The notes beneath the pieces were generated by a model. It saw nothing but the letters and a program-made list of their open reading frames with translations, searched no databases and was not told the origin of the DNA. A DNA stretch of 64,000 nt from Atriophallophorus winterbourni. Its lineage: Eukaryota > Platyhelminthes > Trematoda > Plagiorchiida > Microphallidae. Below are positions 20,939 through 31,102 of this stretch, piece after piece (position 1 is the first letter of the stretch; each line of letters starts with the position of its first letter). The stretch is from assembly GCA_013407085.1 (NCBI GenBank), contig JACCGJ010010213.1, positions 17,744 to 81,743 of the forward strand. Direction: 5' to 3'. A program made the translations under genes and the position numbers.

Positions 20939-23900
20939 ACCGCCGGGTCAATGCCAAGAGCTTTCATATCTCTTTTACAAACGTCTTTGTACCGCAAGTG
21001 CGGTCTGCCCAATGGTCGACTTCCTAGTTGCAACTCACCATAGAGTAGATCTTTCGGAATACGACCATTTTCCATTCTATAGACATGACCAAGCCAGCGC
21101 AGGCGGCGCTGTCGCAATAGAGTGAACATGCTCTGTAGACCAGCTTTTAAAAGCACTTCAGCATTAGTCACTCTGTCCATCCACGATATGTTCAAGATAC
21201 GACGGATGCTTCGTAGATGGAAAGCATTCAGCTTCCGTTCGTGTCTTGCGTGGGTGGTCCAGGTTTCACTGCCGTACAGTAAAGCGTTCAGTACGCACGC
21301 GCTGTACACCATCATTTTCGTCTTTACAGTCAGCTTGCGGTTACCCCAAACACGAGAGTTCAAACGGGACAGAATGACAGCTGCTCTGCCAATTCGCTTA
21401 TCAATCTCCGTGTCTAGCGAGAGGTTATCCGCAATGGTTGAACCAAGGTATGTGAACTGATGTACTGATTCAAGCTGACAGTTTCCAACAGTTATGATGG
21501 GAGGCGATACAGTCCCTTGGCTAAGGACTTTGGTCTTGCTCATGCTTATTGTTAGACCAAAGTCTTTGCATGCCGACGAAAAACAGTCCATTAGAGACTG
21601 AAGGTGCTCCTGGGAGTGAGCAATAAAGGCTGCATCGTCGGCAAACAGCAGGTCACGGATTAGCACATTTCGTGCCTTGGGTTGTGCTCTCAACCGGTTT
21701 AGGTTGAAAAGCTTGCCATCATTTCGCGTGCGTAAGTAAATACCTTCTGTTCTCGTCCTGAAAGCGTACTTCAGAAGTAGAGCAAAGAAAATGCCGAACA
21801 GCGTGGGAGCCAGAACACACCCTTGTTTGACGCCTCGGCGAATTTCAAAGACTTCTGAGCTGAAACCGTTAAAATGGACTGAGCCCTTCATGCCTGAGTG
21901 GAACGAAATAACGAGCTTTAGCAGTCTTGGTGGGCAGCCTATCAAATTAAGCATTTTGAAAAGACCCTCCCTGCTGACGTAGTCGAATGCCTTCGTTAAA
22001 TCAATAAAAACAGCGTATAATGGCATACGCTGTTCCCGACACTTTTCTTGAAGTTGTCTTAGGGAGAAGATCATGTCAACGGTCGATCTTCCCTTGCGAA
22101 AGCCACATTGAGATTCGGAGTAAATTCTATCAGCTAAAACTTGCAGCCGGATCTGTAAGACTTTAGCAAACAATTTGCCTACAACATTCAGAAGGGAGAT
22201 TCCTCTGTAATTGTTGCAGTCGCCTCTATCTCCTTTATTCTTGAATAGCGTGATGATCTTTGTGTCTCGCATCTCTTGTGGGACACCCCCCTCCTGCCAG
22301 CACTGAAGAAGCAAATGGTGAAGCGGTTGTAATAATGCTGCTCTACCGCATTTGATGAGCTCAGGTGGAATTCCGTCGTCACCAGGGGCCTTCCCATTCG
22401 CTAAGCGGTCGATTGCTCTATTGAGCTCATCAAGAGTAGGGGGAGTATCTAGATATTCAATAGTCGGCAACCGCTCGAAATTTTCAAATACATGTGGTAA
22501 AACCGTACTGTCCCTAGAGTAGAGGGAGGAGAAGTGCTCTACCCATCTTTCCATCTGCTGAGTTTTGTCCACAATCGGGTCACCAGATACAGACTTAATG
22601 GGAGCCATTTTATGTTTGTTTGGACCAATGGCTCTCTTGATCCCATCATACATGCCGTGAAAATTTCCAGTATCCGCAGCTTTTTGGATACTAAGGCTAA
22701 TTTCTGTCCAGTAGTCATTTGCACATCGCCTTGCAGTCTGTTGGACCTTATTTCTGGCTGCTCTTAAAAGTCGTAAGTTTTCATCTGTTGGCATACCTTT
22801 GAACCTCAAGAATGCTGACCGTTTCTCATCCAACACAGCAGTCATCTCAGAAGCTTTTGCTTCGAACCAGTCGCTCGTTCGAGCTTTCTTCGGACCGAAA
22901 GTGGAAAGTGCGACTCGGCATATGCTGTTTTTAATCGATTCCCAGTTTTCTGAAGCCGATTCAAGTGGGGTTGTCTTGCTGAACTCGGCTGTGAAGGCTT
23001 TTGCAAATCGCGCAGCTAGATTAGGTTCGCACATGCGGGTGACGTCAATCCTAGGCTTACCAGACAATTTGGTGCGGTGAAATCTCGTGTCGGAAAGCTT
23101 CAGTTTTGCACAAACCAGTGAATGATCAGTGTCACAGTCTGCGCTTTGATATGATCTGGTGAGAAGTACGCTTCCTATATTAGTGCGCCTAACAAGAATA
23201 AGATCAAGCTGGTGCCAGTGCTTAGAGCGAGGATGTTTCCAAGAGACCTTATGCTGTGGTTTTGTTTGAAAGAAAGTGTTACTAACACAGAGACTGAACT
23301 GTGTGCATAATTCTAAAAGGCGTAGTCCATTTTCATTAGTTTTACCTACACCGAATTTCCCGAGACAGTTTTGCCAAGATTCGTAATCCGCACCAACTCT
23401 AGCATTGAAATCACCCAATACCACTACACAGTTTCTTTGTGGCACGTTTTTCAGGACTGTTGCGAGGTTGTAATAAAAAGCGTCTTTTTCAGCAGTCGTC
23501 GCAGAGAGCGTCGGCGCATAAACGTTTACCAACGTAATGGTACCAGTAATGCACCTCAGATTTAGAGTCCAAATCCGTTCGCTCCCGCTGCTGCTCGGTT
23601 CAGTTGCTTTTAGAAGGTCGTTTCGAACGGTAAACCCAACTCCATGCAGTCGAGGCTCATCAGAACCCCTTCCTTTCCAAAAAAACGTGTAATCTCTTTC
23701 TGTCAGCTTACCAGTGTCTGGTAATCGCGTCTCTTGTAGGGCTGCCACGTCGCCCTTTAGTCTCTTTAACTCGTTGTTAATAACAGCAGATTTTCTTACG
23801 CCTCTGATATTCGAGACGTCGTCGTGAAATCCAGGAAGCATGGACCGGACGTTCCAGGTTCCCAGTTTCAGAAATGACATTTGTTTTTTCGTAGTTGGTT

Positions 23901-23991
23901 TCGCTGGTGCGGCAATAAAAGTCTGTTGTCGGTTGATTCCTAATCCCCATGCACCCAATGAGGATAGCAGACCGTGGCGAGACGGCACCAT
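20893..23991 (-). CDS. RTE-1 endonuclease/reverse transcriptase ORF
   Basis: Makes the nick and copies the element RNA at the target. From ATG 23989-23991 it is 1032 codons; an in-frame TTG at 24036 would add 15 and a later ATG (MSFLKLGTWNVRSM) removes 37. Numbering from the TTG: endonuclease 56-310 with GTWNVRSM, LQETR (Glu102), VVLGDFNARVG (Asp209, Asn211), QLDLI (Asp279) and TDHS (Asp304, His305). Reverse transcriptase is about 535-810 with GKAPGDDGIPPELI, NNYRGISLLNVVGK, GFRKGRSTVDMIF, FIDLTKAFDYV (Asp679), GVKQGCVLAPTLF and LLFADDAAF (Asp800, Asp801). A C-terminal LRWLGHVYRM block follows. There are no internal stops. The normal C-terminal finger is cut off by a frameshift at about 20940. 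Confidence 0.93.
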   Translation of the reverse strand: MVPSRHGLLSSLGAWGLGINRQQTFIAAPAKPTTKKQMSFLKLGTWNVRSMLPGFHDDVSNIRGVRKSAVINNELKRLKGDVAALQETRLPDTGKLTERDYTFFWKGRGSDEPRLHGVGFTVRNDLLKATEPSSSGSERIWTLNLRCITGTITLVNVYAPTLSATTAEKDAFYYNLATVLKNVPQRNCVVVLGDFNARVGADYESWQNCLGKFGVGKTNENGLRLLELCTQFSLCVSNTFFQTKPQHKVSWKHPRSKHWHQLDLILVRRTNIGSVLLTRSYQSADCDTDHSLVCAKLKLSDTRFHRTKLSGKPRIDVTRMCEPNLAARFAKAFTAEFSKTTPLESASENWESIKNSICRVALSTFGPKKARTSDWFEAKASEMTAVLDEKRSAFLRFKGMPTDENLRLLRAARNKVQQTARRCANDYWTEISLSIQKAADTGNFHGMYDGIKRAIGPNKHKMAPIKSVSGDPIVDKTQQMERWVEHFSSLYSRDSTVLPHVFENFERLPTIEYLDTPPTLDELNRAIDRLANGKAPGDDGIPPELIKCGRAALLQPLHHLLLQCWQEGGVPQEMRDTKIITLFKNKGDRGDCNNYRGISLLNVVGKLFAKVLQIRLQVLADRIYSESQCGFRKGRSTVDMIFSLRQLQEKCREQRMPLYAVFIDLTKAFDYVSREGLFKMLNLIGCPPRLLKLVISFHSGMKGSVHFNGFSSEVFEIRRGVKQGCVLAPTLFGIFFALLLKYAFRTRTEGIYLRTRNDGKLFNLNRLRAQPKARNVLIRDLLFADDAAFIAHSQEHLQSLMDCFSSACKDFGLTISMSKTKVLSQGTVSPPIITVGNCQLESVHQFTYLGSTIADNLSLDTEIDKRIGRAAVILSRLNSRVWGNRKLTVKTKMMVYSACVLNALLYGSETWTTHARHERKLNAFHLRSIRRILNISWMDRVTNAEVLLKAGLQSMFTLLRQRRLRWLGHVYRMENGRIPKDLLYGELQLGSRPLGRPHLRYKDVCKRDMKALGIDPAVGKNLLSTAHIGGTV

Positions 23992-24380
23992 ATTGGCTGG
24001 GGGCTGCCCAGCTTGAGGCGGGCGGTAGCCGTCCAATGAGACCTGAAAGTCTTTCCCACCGTCGAAAGCAGCCCCAGGCGCTGAGCTCTACGCCAATCGA
24101 GCCATAGCTTTTAACCGGTATCTGCTGCTTCCCGTGTTATTATCCGCAGAAGCGGAATGGAGTGTCCTCTCCATTGGTGCGTTGTGATGTACGCCAGGGC
24201 AGTTAAAAGTGGAGAACTAGCTGTTGCCCATGCAGCAAGTGCTCCCTCTCCACGGCACCATCGGAACCAAAGGAACAGCTAGGCTGATACGTTTGGACAA
24301 CGATGCCGTCGCAGAAGTTGGCAGGGCGAAGTTGTAAAAAAAAACTTCGGACTGCCTGACGGGGTACTCCAGGCTACGGA
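23992..24380 (-). promoter_or_regulatory. RTE-1 5' leader with strong hairpins
   Basis: The minus-strand leader contains CGAAGTT..AACTTCG (24325-24348), AATGGAG-AGGACA-CTCCATT (near 24160) and a long-range GGAAGCAGC/GCTGCTTTC pair. RTE-2 keeps the pair as GGAAGCAGC/GCTGCTTCC. RTE leaders carry internal promoters, and some carry HDV-like ribozymes; I could not fold a convincing HDV-like double pseudoknot by eye. Confidence 0.4.
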
Positions 24381-24394
24381 AGGGTGAAATTATT
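24381..24394. repeat. RTE-1 target-site duplication, 5' side
   Basis: AGGGTGAAATTATT, the exact partner of 20638-20651. Confidence 0.85.
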
Positions 24395-25635
24395 ACGCAT
24401 AAATATATCCAATTTGTTCCTGAAAATCCTTTCACTAGATGATTGTACAACATCTGACGGTAGGGAGTTCCATAAGAAACAAACGCGCACCGAATAGAAG
24501 AACCGACAGCAGTTCCGGTGAGAATGTGGAATATTAAATGCCAGTGGGTGAGTACGTGTGACATGGCTTGATCGGAGGCGAAATAGATGCCTCAGAGTGT
24601 GCATCTTTGAGTTCATTATTTTATAAGTTAGGGTTAGATCAAATCGAACTTGTCTGCGAGACAGTGTATCCACATTAAGATGAACCAGTCGATCCTTATA
24701 TGGGAGGTTGCGTAGACAGCCGACCATTTTAGTTGCTTTATGATAAATCCTCTCGTGCAGCTTGATGTCCTTTTGTAGCCATGGTGCCCAAGCCTGCAAT
24801 GAGTAATCCATCACTGGGTTAATATACGTATTTATGAGCATTGGGAATGTTACACGGGAAATGTCCGAAAATAAGCAGAAGCATACCTAGCATGCGGCAA
24901 GCTCGGTTTTAAACTGCTTCGCATTGCATGAAAATTCTTAATACTTCCACTAATCCATACGCCGAGGTCCTTTTCTTTTGTTGTCCATTCCAGTTGTTTC
25001 GATCCAAGGTTGTATGAGAATGGGAAATCTTTGCCTATTACAACATTTTACAATTTCTGAAGTTGAATTGAAGTTTGTTTCGCTCTGACCAGCGGTTCAA
25101 TATACCCAAATCGCTTTGTAAGCGCAGAATGTCCACGCTTGACGTGATTCGCGTCCAAAGTATAGCATCATCAGCAAAGAGAACCATTTTTGCTGTGACA
25201 AGTTTCGAAAGGACGTTGATGTCGACCAAAAAGAGAACCGGACCAAGTACTTAATCTTGTGGGACACCGCTAGTGGATTCGATTTCCCCAGACATCTCAC
25301 CATCGATACGTACAGTTGCATTATGGTCTAGAAGGTAACATTTCAGCCAGGTAAGAATGCACCCATTAATACCAACATCGTGCAGCTTGCTCAGGAGTAT
25401 AGAATGGTCCATGCATTAAACGTATTTGATATGTCCAAGTGACGGGTATGCACGCAAACTCCATCATCCACTACCTGCTTCCAGTCCTCCATTGTCTCCA
25501 GCAGGTTAGTGTCAAGGTCGTTCAATCTAGGCACGTCAAAACTCACACTGCTTTGGAAGTATTGATCGTTTTTAATCAATTGAACATAGTTCGGCTTCAG
25601 TAGCTTGGCTTCACTTTCGTTCATCTAATTGCTTA

Positions 25636-25712
25636 ATATATATATATATATATATCAATTATATATATATATAATATATATATATTATATATATATATAT
25701 ATCTATATATAA
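25636..25712. repeat. (TA)n microsatellite inside CR1-B
   Basis: Imperfect TA repeats broken by single-base changes. It interrupts the CR1-B reverse transcriptase coding region. Confidence 0.85.
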
Positions 25713-27029
25713 TGAGCTGTAAATAAATGAAGCATTCTGTCAGTCGTCTTCTATCACTTTCGTGAGTGTTGGGTCAGCCGGAACTCGTCCGAAAACACAA
25801 CAGTTAGTCAAGACTCACGAAATCCATGTTGCTCTCTGGACAAATGGTTTTGGGCTTCAGAATGACTCACAATTCGCTTCATAACTTTTGAGATCACCGG
25901 AAGGAGTGTAACAGGGCGGTAATTTGATGGGTGAGAACGAGTTTCACCTTTGTAGATGGGTGTTATGATTCCTCTCTTCCAGTCAGTCGGTATAACAACT
26001 TTCCTCAAAGAGTGATTAAATAAATCACAAAGTGGTTCGCACAATTTACTGCCGTCTAACTTTAGGATTGCAGGTGAGATTCCGTCAGCTCTCGCGGACT
26101 TTTCGATATTCAACACTGCACTATTTCAGAATTGATGCATATATCGCATATATGTCTCTGGCACAATTGGTGCTGACAATTCCGATGGTAGTATTGCATC
26201 CTTGGGGGTGAAAACTTGTGAATAAAAACTGGCGAGAGCGTTAGCGGTTTCCAGCATAGAATCAGTTAGTCCTTTATCTGTCATTATGGGCAAAACACCG
26301 TGTTTCAGCTTCGTAGTGTTGTTAACGGTTCGATTAAGCTGTTTGGGATTTCGCTGCATTCTTACTGCCAGTTGAATCTGGTGATATTGTTTATCCTCCC
26401 GGATGAGATTTGTGACTTGATTCCGCAATTCGCGAAAGTTTGCCAAGGTCGAATCTGTTCTGGCGACCCTGTGAATAGCCCATGCAAAATTTCGCTTTGT
26501 CAACCATTTTCTAGTGCGACTGCGAATTTTGAAGTGGGGTTCTTTGCGTTTATGTTTCGGAACATACTTAGAATTGAAATGTATTATGTTGATGATGTAA
26601 TCTGTCAGAGTTGTGCAATGCGTTTTCGGATCACTGAAATTTATATTATGTTCATCGAAAGCCCCCATTGATTCCATCAAACTAATGTAATCCACTTTTC
26701 TATTTAGCTTTGTTTGCGTTGCGCACGTATTGAAAGAGCAGAACGAAGTAGTCGTTTACTGAACATCTTCAACGGCCGTGGCTTCAGAGGTTGAGACTCG
26801 GTCGTGTAAAATCGAAAACATGATTATAAAAGGGGATGTAATCGAACAGTTCGCGAAATTTGTAGTCTAGTGATAGGGATGAATGATCTACTCGGTTATA
26901 TAGTTGAGGCAGATTGAAGTCTCCCATAATCAGCAAATGCGAATTGCGTTTTTTTCCGGCGTACTGCATTGTTTGAAGAGTTTTTCGTTATGTGCATCCG
27001 ATGATGATTATGAACGGTAAACTACACCA

Positions 27030-27290
27030 ACGATGCATTTGTTCAAATACCGTGAATCAGGAATTACACGTAGCCACTCAGCGGCACTACAAATTCCCCA
27101 TTTCCGTACTAATTGTCGCCGATATTTCTATTCGGTACGTGTCTGTTTCCTGTGGAATGCCCTTCCCGAAGCAATTATCTCCTCTCACTGTATCCAAACA
27201 TTCACTCGAACCTTGGACAATTATTTGTTACATAACGATTTGACGATGCCTGTGTATTGACTCAGGGTAAGCATATTACTTGACTCCAGT
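27030..27290 (+). mobile_element. CR1-E 3' fragment inserted in CR1-B
   Basis: Plus-strand frame HLFKYRESGITRSHSAALQI.., YFYSVRVCFLWNALPEAI and LLHNDLTMPVY, then a stop near 27260 and GTATTGACTCAGGGTAAG. It matches the CR1-E C-terminus at 56.5-56.8 kb. It splits the CR1-B endonuclease in the opposite orientation. Confidence 0.75.
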
Positions 27291-27650
27291 GACATCGTAT
27301 AATTGATTTTTTATACCGAAACAGAGTCGTGTTTGGAATAGAGAGCTTGCGATCGCTCACGTAAGGTTGAGGCCATGTCTCAGTTATTGCTATGACGTCG
27401 AGTGAGTGCTGATTGCCGACATTGTGCGTTTGTATATAGAAAATTGATTGTGGTTTTCGTATACAGTGATGGAGCTGAATGATCGTCTATTTGTACGACC
27501 CTCGAGAATCGGACATATGTCGGTTTTTGGGATTGCCGCAGTATTTCTAATCGGAATCTCGTCTGTTTGTAGAAGCCGTGGTTCATTAGGCGGTTTCGAT
27601 CTAGAAAGTTTGTGGTCACTCATTCTGATATTCTTCGGCAGATTCCTATG

Positions 27651-28019
27651 ATTTGCTTTCTAGTTGTCTCTAATTGATTCCATCATACCTCTCATTAAAA
27701 ATGTTATTTTGAGAGGTTTTGGCTCGTCACGTTTATAGTTCGGTGTGTCCACCGCGACTGACTCGTGAGCTCCGCTGTTGTGGGCAACGCAGAGTCACTG
27801 TTTGTAATCGTGGTGCTGTATTTCACTTCCCGCAGCATTGTTAGTGTGTTATTGAACACCAAGAAGAACAACACTGCGTTGGTCAGATTTTTCCCCTTCA
27901 TTGTTACAGACTCAGCCAACCTGGATACTTTTTAAGCTAATTTGGACAAATTCTTGAGAGAAAACCCAAATTTTGATACGATTTACACTACATGAGTTTC
28001 CCTGTTCTTCTTCATTTTT
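27651..28019. other. Possible CR1-B 5' part, unrecognised
   Basis: A 71-codon minus-strand open frame at 27704-27919 has no recognisable domain. Its position upstream of the CR1-B endonuclease would fit ORF1 or the ORF2 start, but nothing in it proves this. Confidence 0.3.
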
Positions 28020-28105
28020 ATTGTATATAACTCATAACTCCATCCTATCGTTATTGTTAAGCTAAATGCTTTTTAGACCATTACAACTTTGAATCACTTT
28101 GAATG
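28020..28105 (+). repeat. CR1-A-type 3' end fragment
   Basis: Ends in TTTTTAGACCATTACAACTTTGAATCACTTTGAAT, matching the CR1-A tail at 14650-14696 with its repeated ACTTTGAAT(T/C) word. Confidence 0.65.
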
Positions 28106-28879
28106 CTAACTCACCCAGGTTACTGCCTGTGGAAGATGTAGAAAATATCTTGCTCGCCTCTACCCTATTAGTTTCATTCAAATCCGCAGTAGGAATATTT
28201 TCCGACGTTCCGTGGGAAGAACAATGAATTTGTCGTAATAATCCGAAACTAGCAAAAGAGGCTATAAACTGCCAAGCTGTTATCGTTCATAGTGTGCCCA
28301 GTTCGAACGAAGAAGGATCCTCTAAACGACTGCAACACGACTGCAATGAAAGGAGAATTTTACAAAATATCCTAGGTTTAAATGACGTTATAACGACTCA
28401 TGTAATGCGCCTCATGCCAAAAAATGAATCGCATTAGCCTCCTTTTCTCAAAATATCCTTTCGCACAGACGAAATGAAGGATAGAATACTCTAGGCATGA
28501 TACCAATTCCGAAAATTGGCACCTGTCCCAAAAATAAAAGCATCGACTTTACTATACTTTTCCCCTTGAGCTAGATGTCCAGATAGATTGTTTCGCTGTA
28601 ATGACTTGACTGATAACCGTAGGTGCCTCTTAGTATTAGTTTATTGCCCCCTTTCTTCATCATCTGACGCCGACACTGAGGCGTTCTCATATGACATCAT
28701 TGCTTCGCCAAGCAACTGATGAAGCCAATTCGACCCGATGTCCGTTCATCCACAACAACCATGGCATGTCGGTTGCAGAGGTTACTATTCATCATCTAAC
28801 ATGAGATCGTACACGTTTCAATAATGGTCAACACTTTGACAGCTTTCTTGATATCAATTAAGCAAATATGAATACCGTC
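28106..28879. other. No gene recognised
   Basis: No open frame with a known motif and no repeat that I can match elsewhere in the window. It may belong to the upstream part of the LINE copy that becomes readable at 28880. Confidence 0.35.
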
Positions 28880-29405
28880 CTGTTACACGCCTTTCAGAGA
28901 TCTCAACAGTTATGGAGCGAATTGTGAGCGAAAGAATTGTGAGTCAACTCGAAACCCAAAATTTGTTGTCCAGAGAACAACATGGTTTTCCGAAGTCTTG
29001 TTCTTGCTTGACTAACTTCCTCCAATGAACGACTGGACGCAGTTAGTGGATGAATGTGGGTGCGTGGATTCGTATTACTTGGGCATATCAAAGGCGTTTG
29101 CTCGCGTGGACCATTCTATAATCCGACGCAATCTCCAGCAGTTTGATAATAATGGGTGCCTTCTTACCTGGCTGAGAAGCTACCTTCTTGATCGCAAGGC
29201 AATTGTACGTATCGATGGTGTGATGTCTGGGGACATCGAAGCCACTAACGGTGTCCCACTAGATTCGGTACTTGGTCCGGTTGCCTTTCTGGTATACATG
29301 AACGACCTTCCGAATCTTGTCAGAGTCAAAATGGTTCTTTTCGTGGATGATGCTAAATTTTGGATGCGAATCAACTCAAGTGTGGGATGTTTATTCATTC
29401 ATTCT
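28880..29405 (+). pseudogene. CR1-B-like reverse transcriptase fragment
   Basis: Plus strand: MERIVSERIVSQLE, LSREQHGFPKSCSCLTNFL, DSYYLGISKAFARVDHSII, LLTWLRSYLLDRKAIVRI, GVPLDSVLGPVAFLVYMNDL and KMVLFVDDAKFWMRI. It spans reverse transcriptase motifs up to the catalytic box (VDD rather than ADD). The sequence is cut off at both ends and one stop interrupts it near 29024. Confidence 0.85.
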
Positions 29406-29602
29406 TAGATCTAATCATTCACAGATGATATGCGTTAAAAAAGTTATGCTTTACAAAACCCACAAAAATGTACATCGGGTCGGATGGTAAAAAGTATTAT
29501 CAAAAATATTGTTAAGGAATATTGCCAAACGTGAATGGAAAATGTGTACTTGCCTCAGTTCACCCTGCTATGCTGTTGGTAAAGTTTAGATTGGTGACCA
29601 CG

Positions 29603-29708
29603 CATATATATATCTATATCTATATATATATATATATATATATATCTATCATCATCTATATATATACCTCCTATCTATATCTATTATATATATATCATAT
29701 ATATATAC

Positions 29709-29745
<37 letters not shown>
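29603..29745. repeat. (TA)n microsatellite
   Basis: About 140 bp of TA repeats with CTATAT and ATACAT interruptions. Confidence 0.9.
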
Positions 29746-29748
<3 letters not shown>

Positions 29749-29749
29749 G

Positions 29750-31102
29750 TAGTTGCGGACAATGCACTTGTCTTTGCAAGATTATCTTCAGTCCCCAAGA
29801 GATTGCTTTTCATCACCATGCACAGGTCGCATTGCAAATAGCATGAATACGTTTAAAATCAATTTCCCATCATCAGTTTAATAATCTTGGCTAGTACCAG
29901 TAAATCATTACACAAATTTCAGCTCAAGCATTGCGGATGACCTCTAACTCAGCAGGGAGTCTGTGGTGTCCGACAACAAATTTTTGAAGAGGAAACAGAG
30001 GGTATATAGCGCGTACGAACTAAACGCAGTGTTATATGTCTGCGAACGCAGTAGCTCTCATGCGAGACACGAACAGAAGTTTAACACTCTCATTAAATAT
30101 TGCACATCGTCCACATAAAAATTAATAAGTGAGAAAATTTCTGCTAATGGTGGGCTAGTGGGTATGTTAACGCTACTTCCACAGTCACCTATGCCGGCTG
30201 AGTGACTGTTATCGAATTGAAATCCAAAAGATCAACCTTTTTGGATTTAAAACAAGGATTTATGGTAAGCGCATCTACAGTAAAAACGTTTTGTAAAATA
30301 GATGAAACCTCTCGAGTGCTTTCTAGGAAAACTTAAGGTGATCTTCAAGCTAGGGGAAGAGTTACCGATTCTATAGTCTTTTGAACGAACATCGCACTGA
30401 CGTTAGACACGGTTCTCATTGATAGGGTACTGTATGACGTTATCTAACTGTTGTTGTATTTATATTTTGAGCTTTGATATTCTCCTCCAAATTTACGTAA
30501 ATGATAAAACCGAACATTGCAATTCATGTACAGATGCGATTCCTCAATACGGTACAAATAATACGAAGCATATGAGCACGAATTTTACGGGTTCACATTC
30601 GCTGAATACTTTGCTGTATACCATAAGGCGATTTTCTTCTTCCTTTTGAGATTTTCCCACTCCAATGGCAAGAACACGCAAAGTTATGAGAACATGTTAC
30701 GTATAATTGATTAGGCAAGACAGTATGTTTAACAGTTAGCGTGAAAAGTTGTGAAGAAATAAGTTAGAATGAAAACAACGGGCACAAAAATTTGGGCAGT
30801 TTGTACAGCTGAGATTAGATCACGGTTTTAGCAATAGATTACTTCACATTGACCCGTGAACTACCGCGAGCGGAAAGATGAAACGCGTAAATACAATGTT
30901 TCACTGGGATAGTGTTCGGAAAATGTAGAAAATTTTTTAAATAGTAGGATGCATGGGGATTGAAAGGAGCTGCCACGGCCCAGATATTTAAATATCACAT
31001 AAAATATGCAAAAATATTGAAAAAAGTAACACTTGTTGAGAATAGACGAATGTTATTAGTCGAGGCTTTTTAACGAGCAGAATTCATCAGTTTCGCTCAA
31101 AC
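29750..31102. other. Downstream of the RBM24-like gene, no gene recognised
   Basis: Probably holds the 3' UTR of the minus-strand RBM24-like gene just left of 31103 (AT-rich, no clear AATAAA seen close to the stop). The rest shows only very decayed frames on either strand. Confidence 0.4.

Larger units (their letters stand above)
20652..24380 (-). mobile_element. RTE-1: nearly intact RTE-like LINE, 3.73 kb
   Basis: Bounded by a perfect 14-bp direct repeat, so both ends are defined. The minus strand has a structured leader of about 390 nt, one long ORF with endonuclease and reverse transcriptase, and a short CAA-rich 3' tail. It was inserted into the C-terminal codons of CR1-B. Intact catalytic residues, the perfect target duplication and a single frameshift point to recent movement. 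It belongs to the group often annotated in databases as craniofacial development protein 2-like. Confidence 0.93.
20400..27650 (-). mobile_element. CR1-B: long CR1-like LINE copy hosting two insertions
   Basis: Reading 27650 to 20400: endonuclease start (TTINFLYTNAQC, near 27430), LLIMGDFNLPQLY (26910), IRSRTRKWLTKRNFAWAI (26520), reverse transcriptase NIEKSARADGISPAILKL and SNYRPVTLLPVISKVMKR (25900-26100), QHGFRES, KMVLFADDAILW (25180), VMDYSLQAWAPWLQKD (24790), HRNCCRFFYSVRVCFLWNSLP (24470) and a C-terminus. The end of the ORF is split by RTE-1: removing 20652-24380 plus one target duplication restores NNFTL followed by HPVCIT and a stop. A plus-strand CR1-E 3' piece interrupts the endonuclease at about 27030-27290, and AT repeats lie at 25636-25712. 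Several frameshifts make it inactive. Confidence 0.85.

Noticed and set aside
23992..24036. Start of the RTE-1 ORF at 24036
   Set aside because: The codon at 24034-24036 is TTG; the first ATG in frame is 23989-23991, which was used.
24217..24564. Minus-strand ORF of 115 codons spanning the RTE-1 5' end
   Set aside because: It crosses the element border and target duplication, so it is a composite of CR1-B and RTE-1 leader sequence.
29750..30700. Possible reverse transcriptase relic on the minus strand
   Set aside because: Only scattered short similarities were suspected; no motif could be read with confidence.
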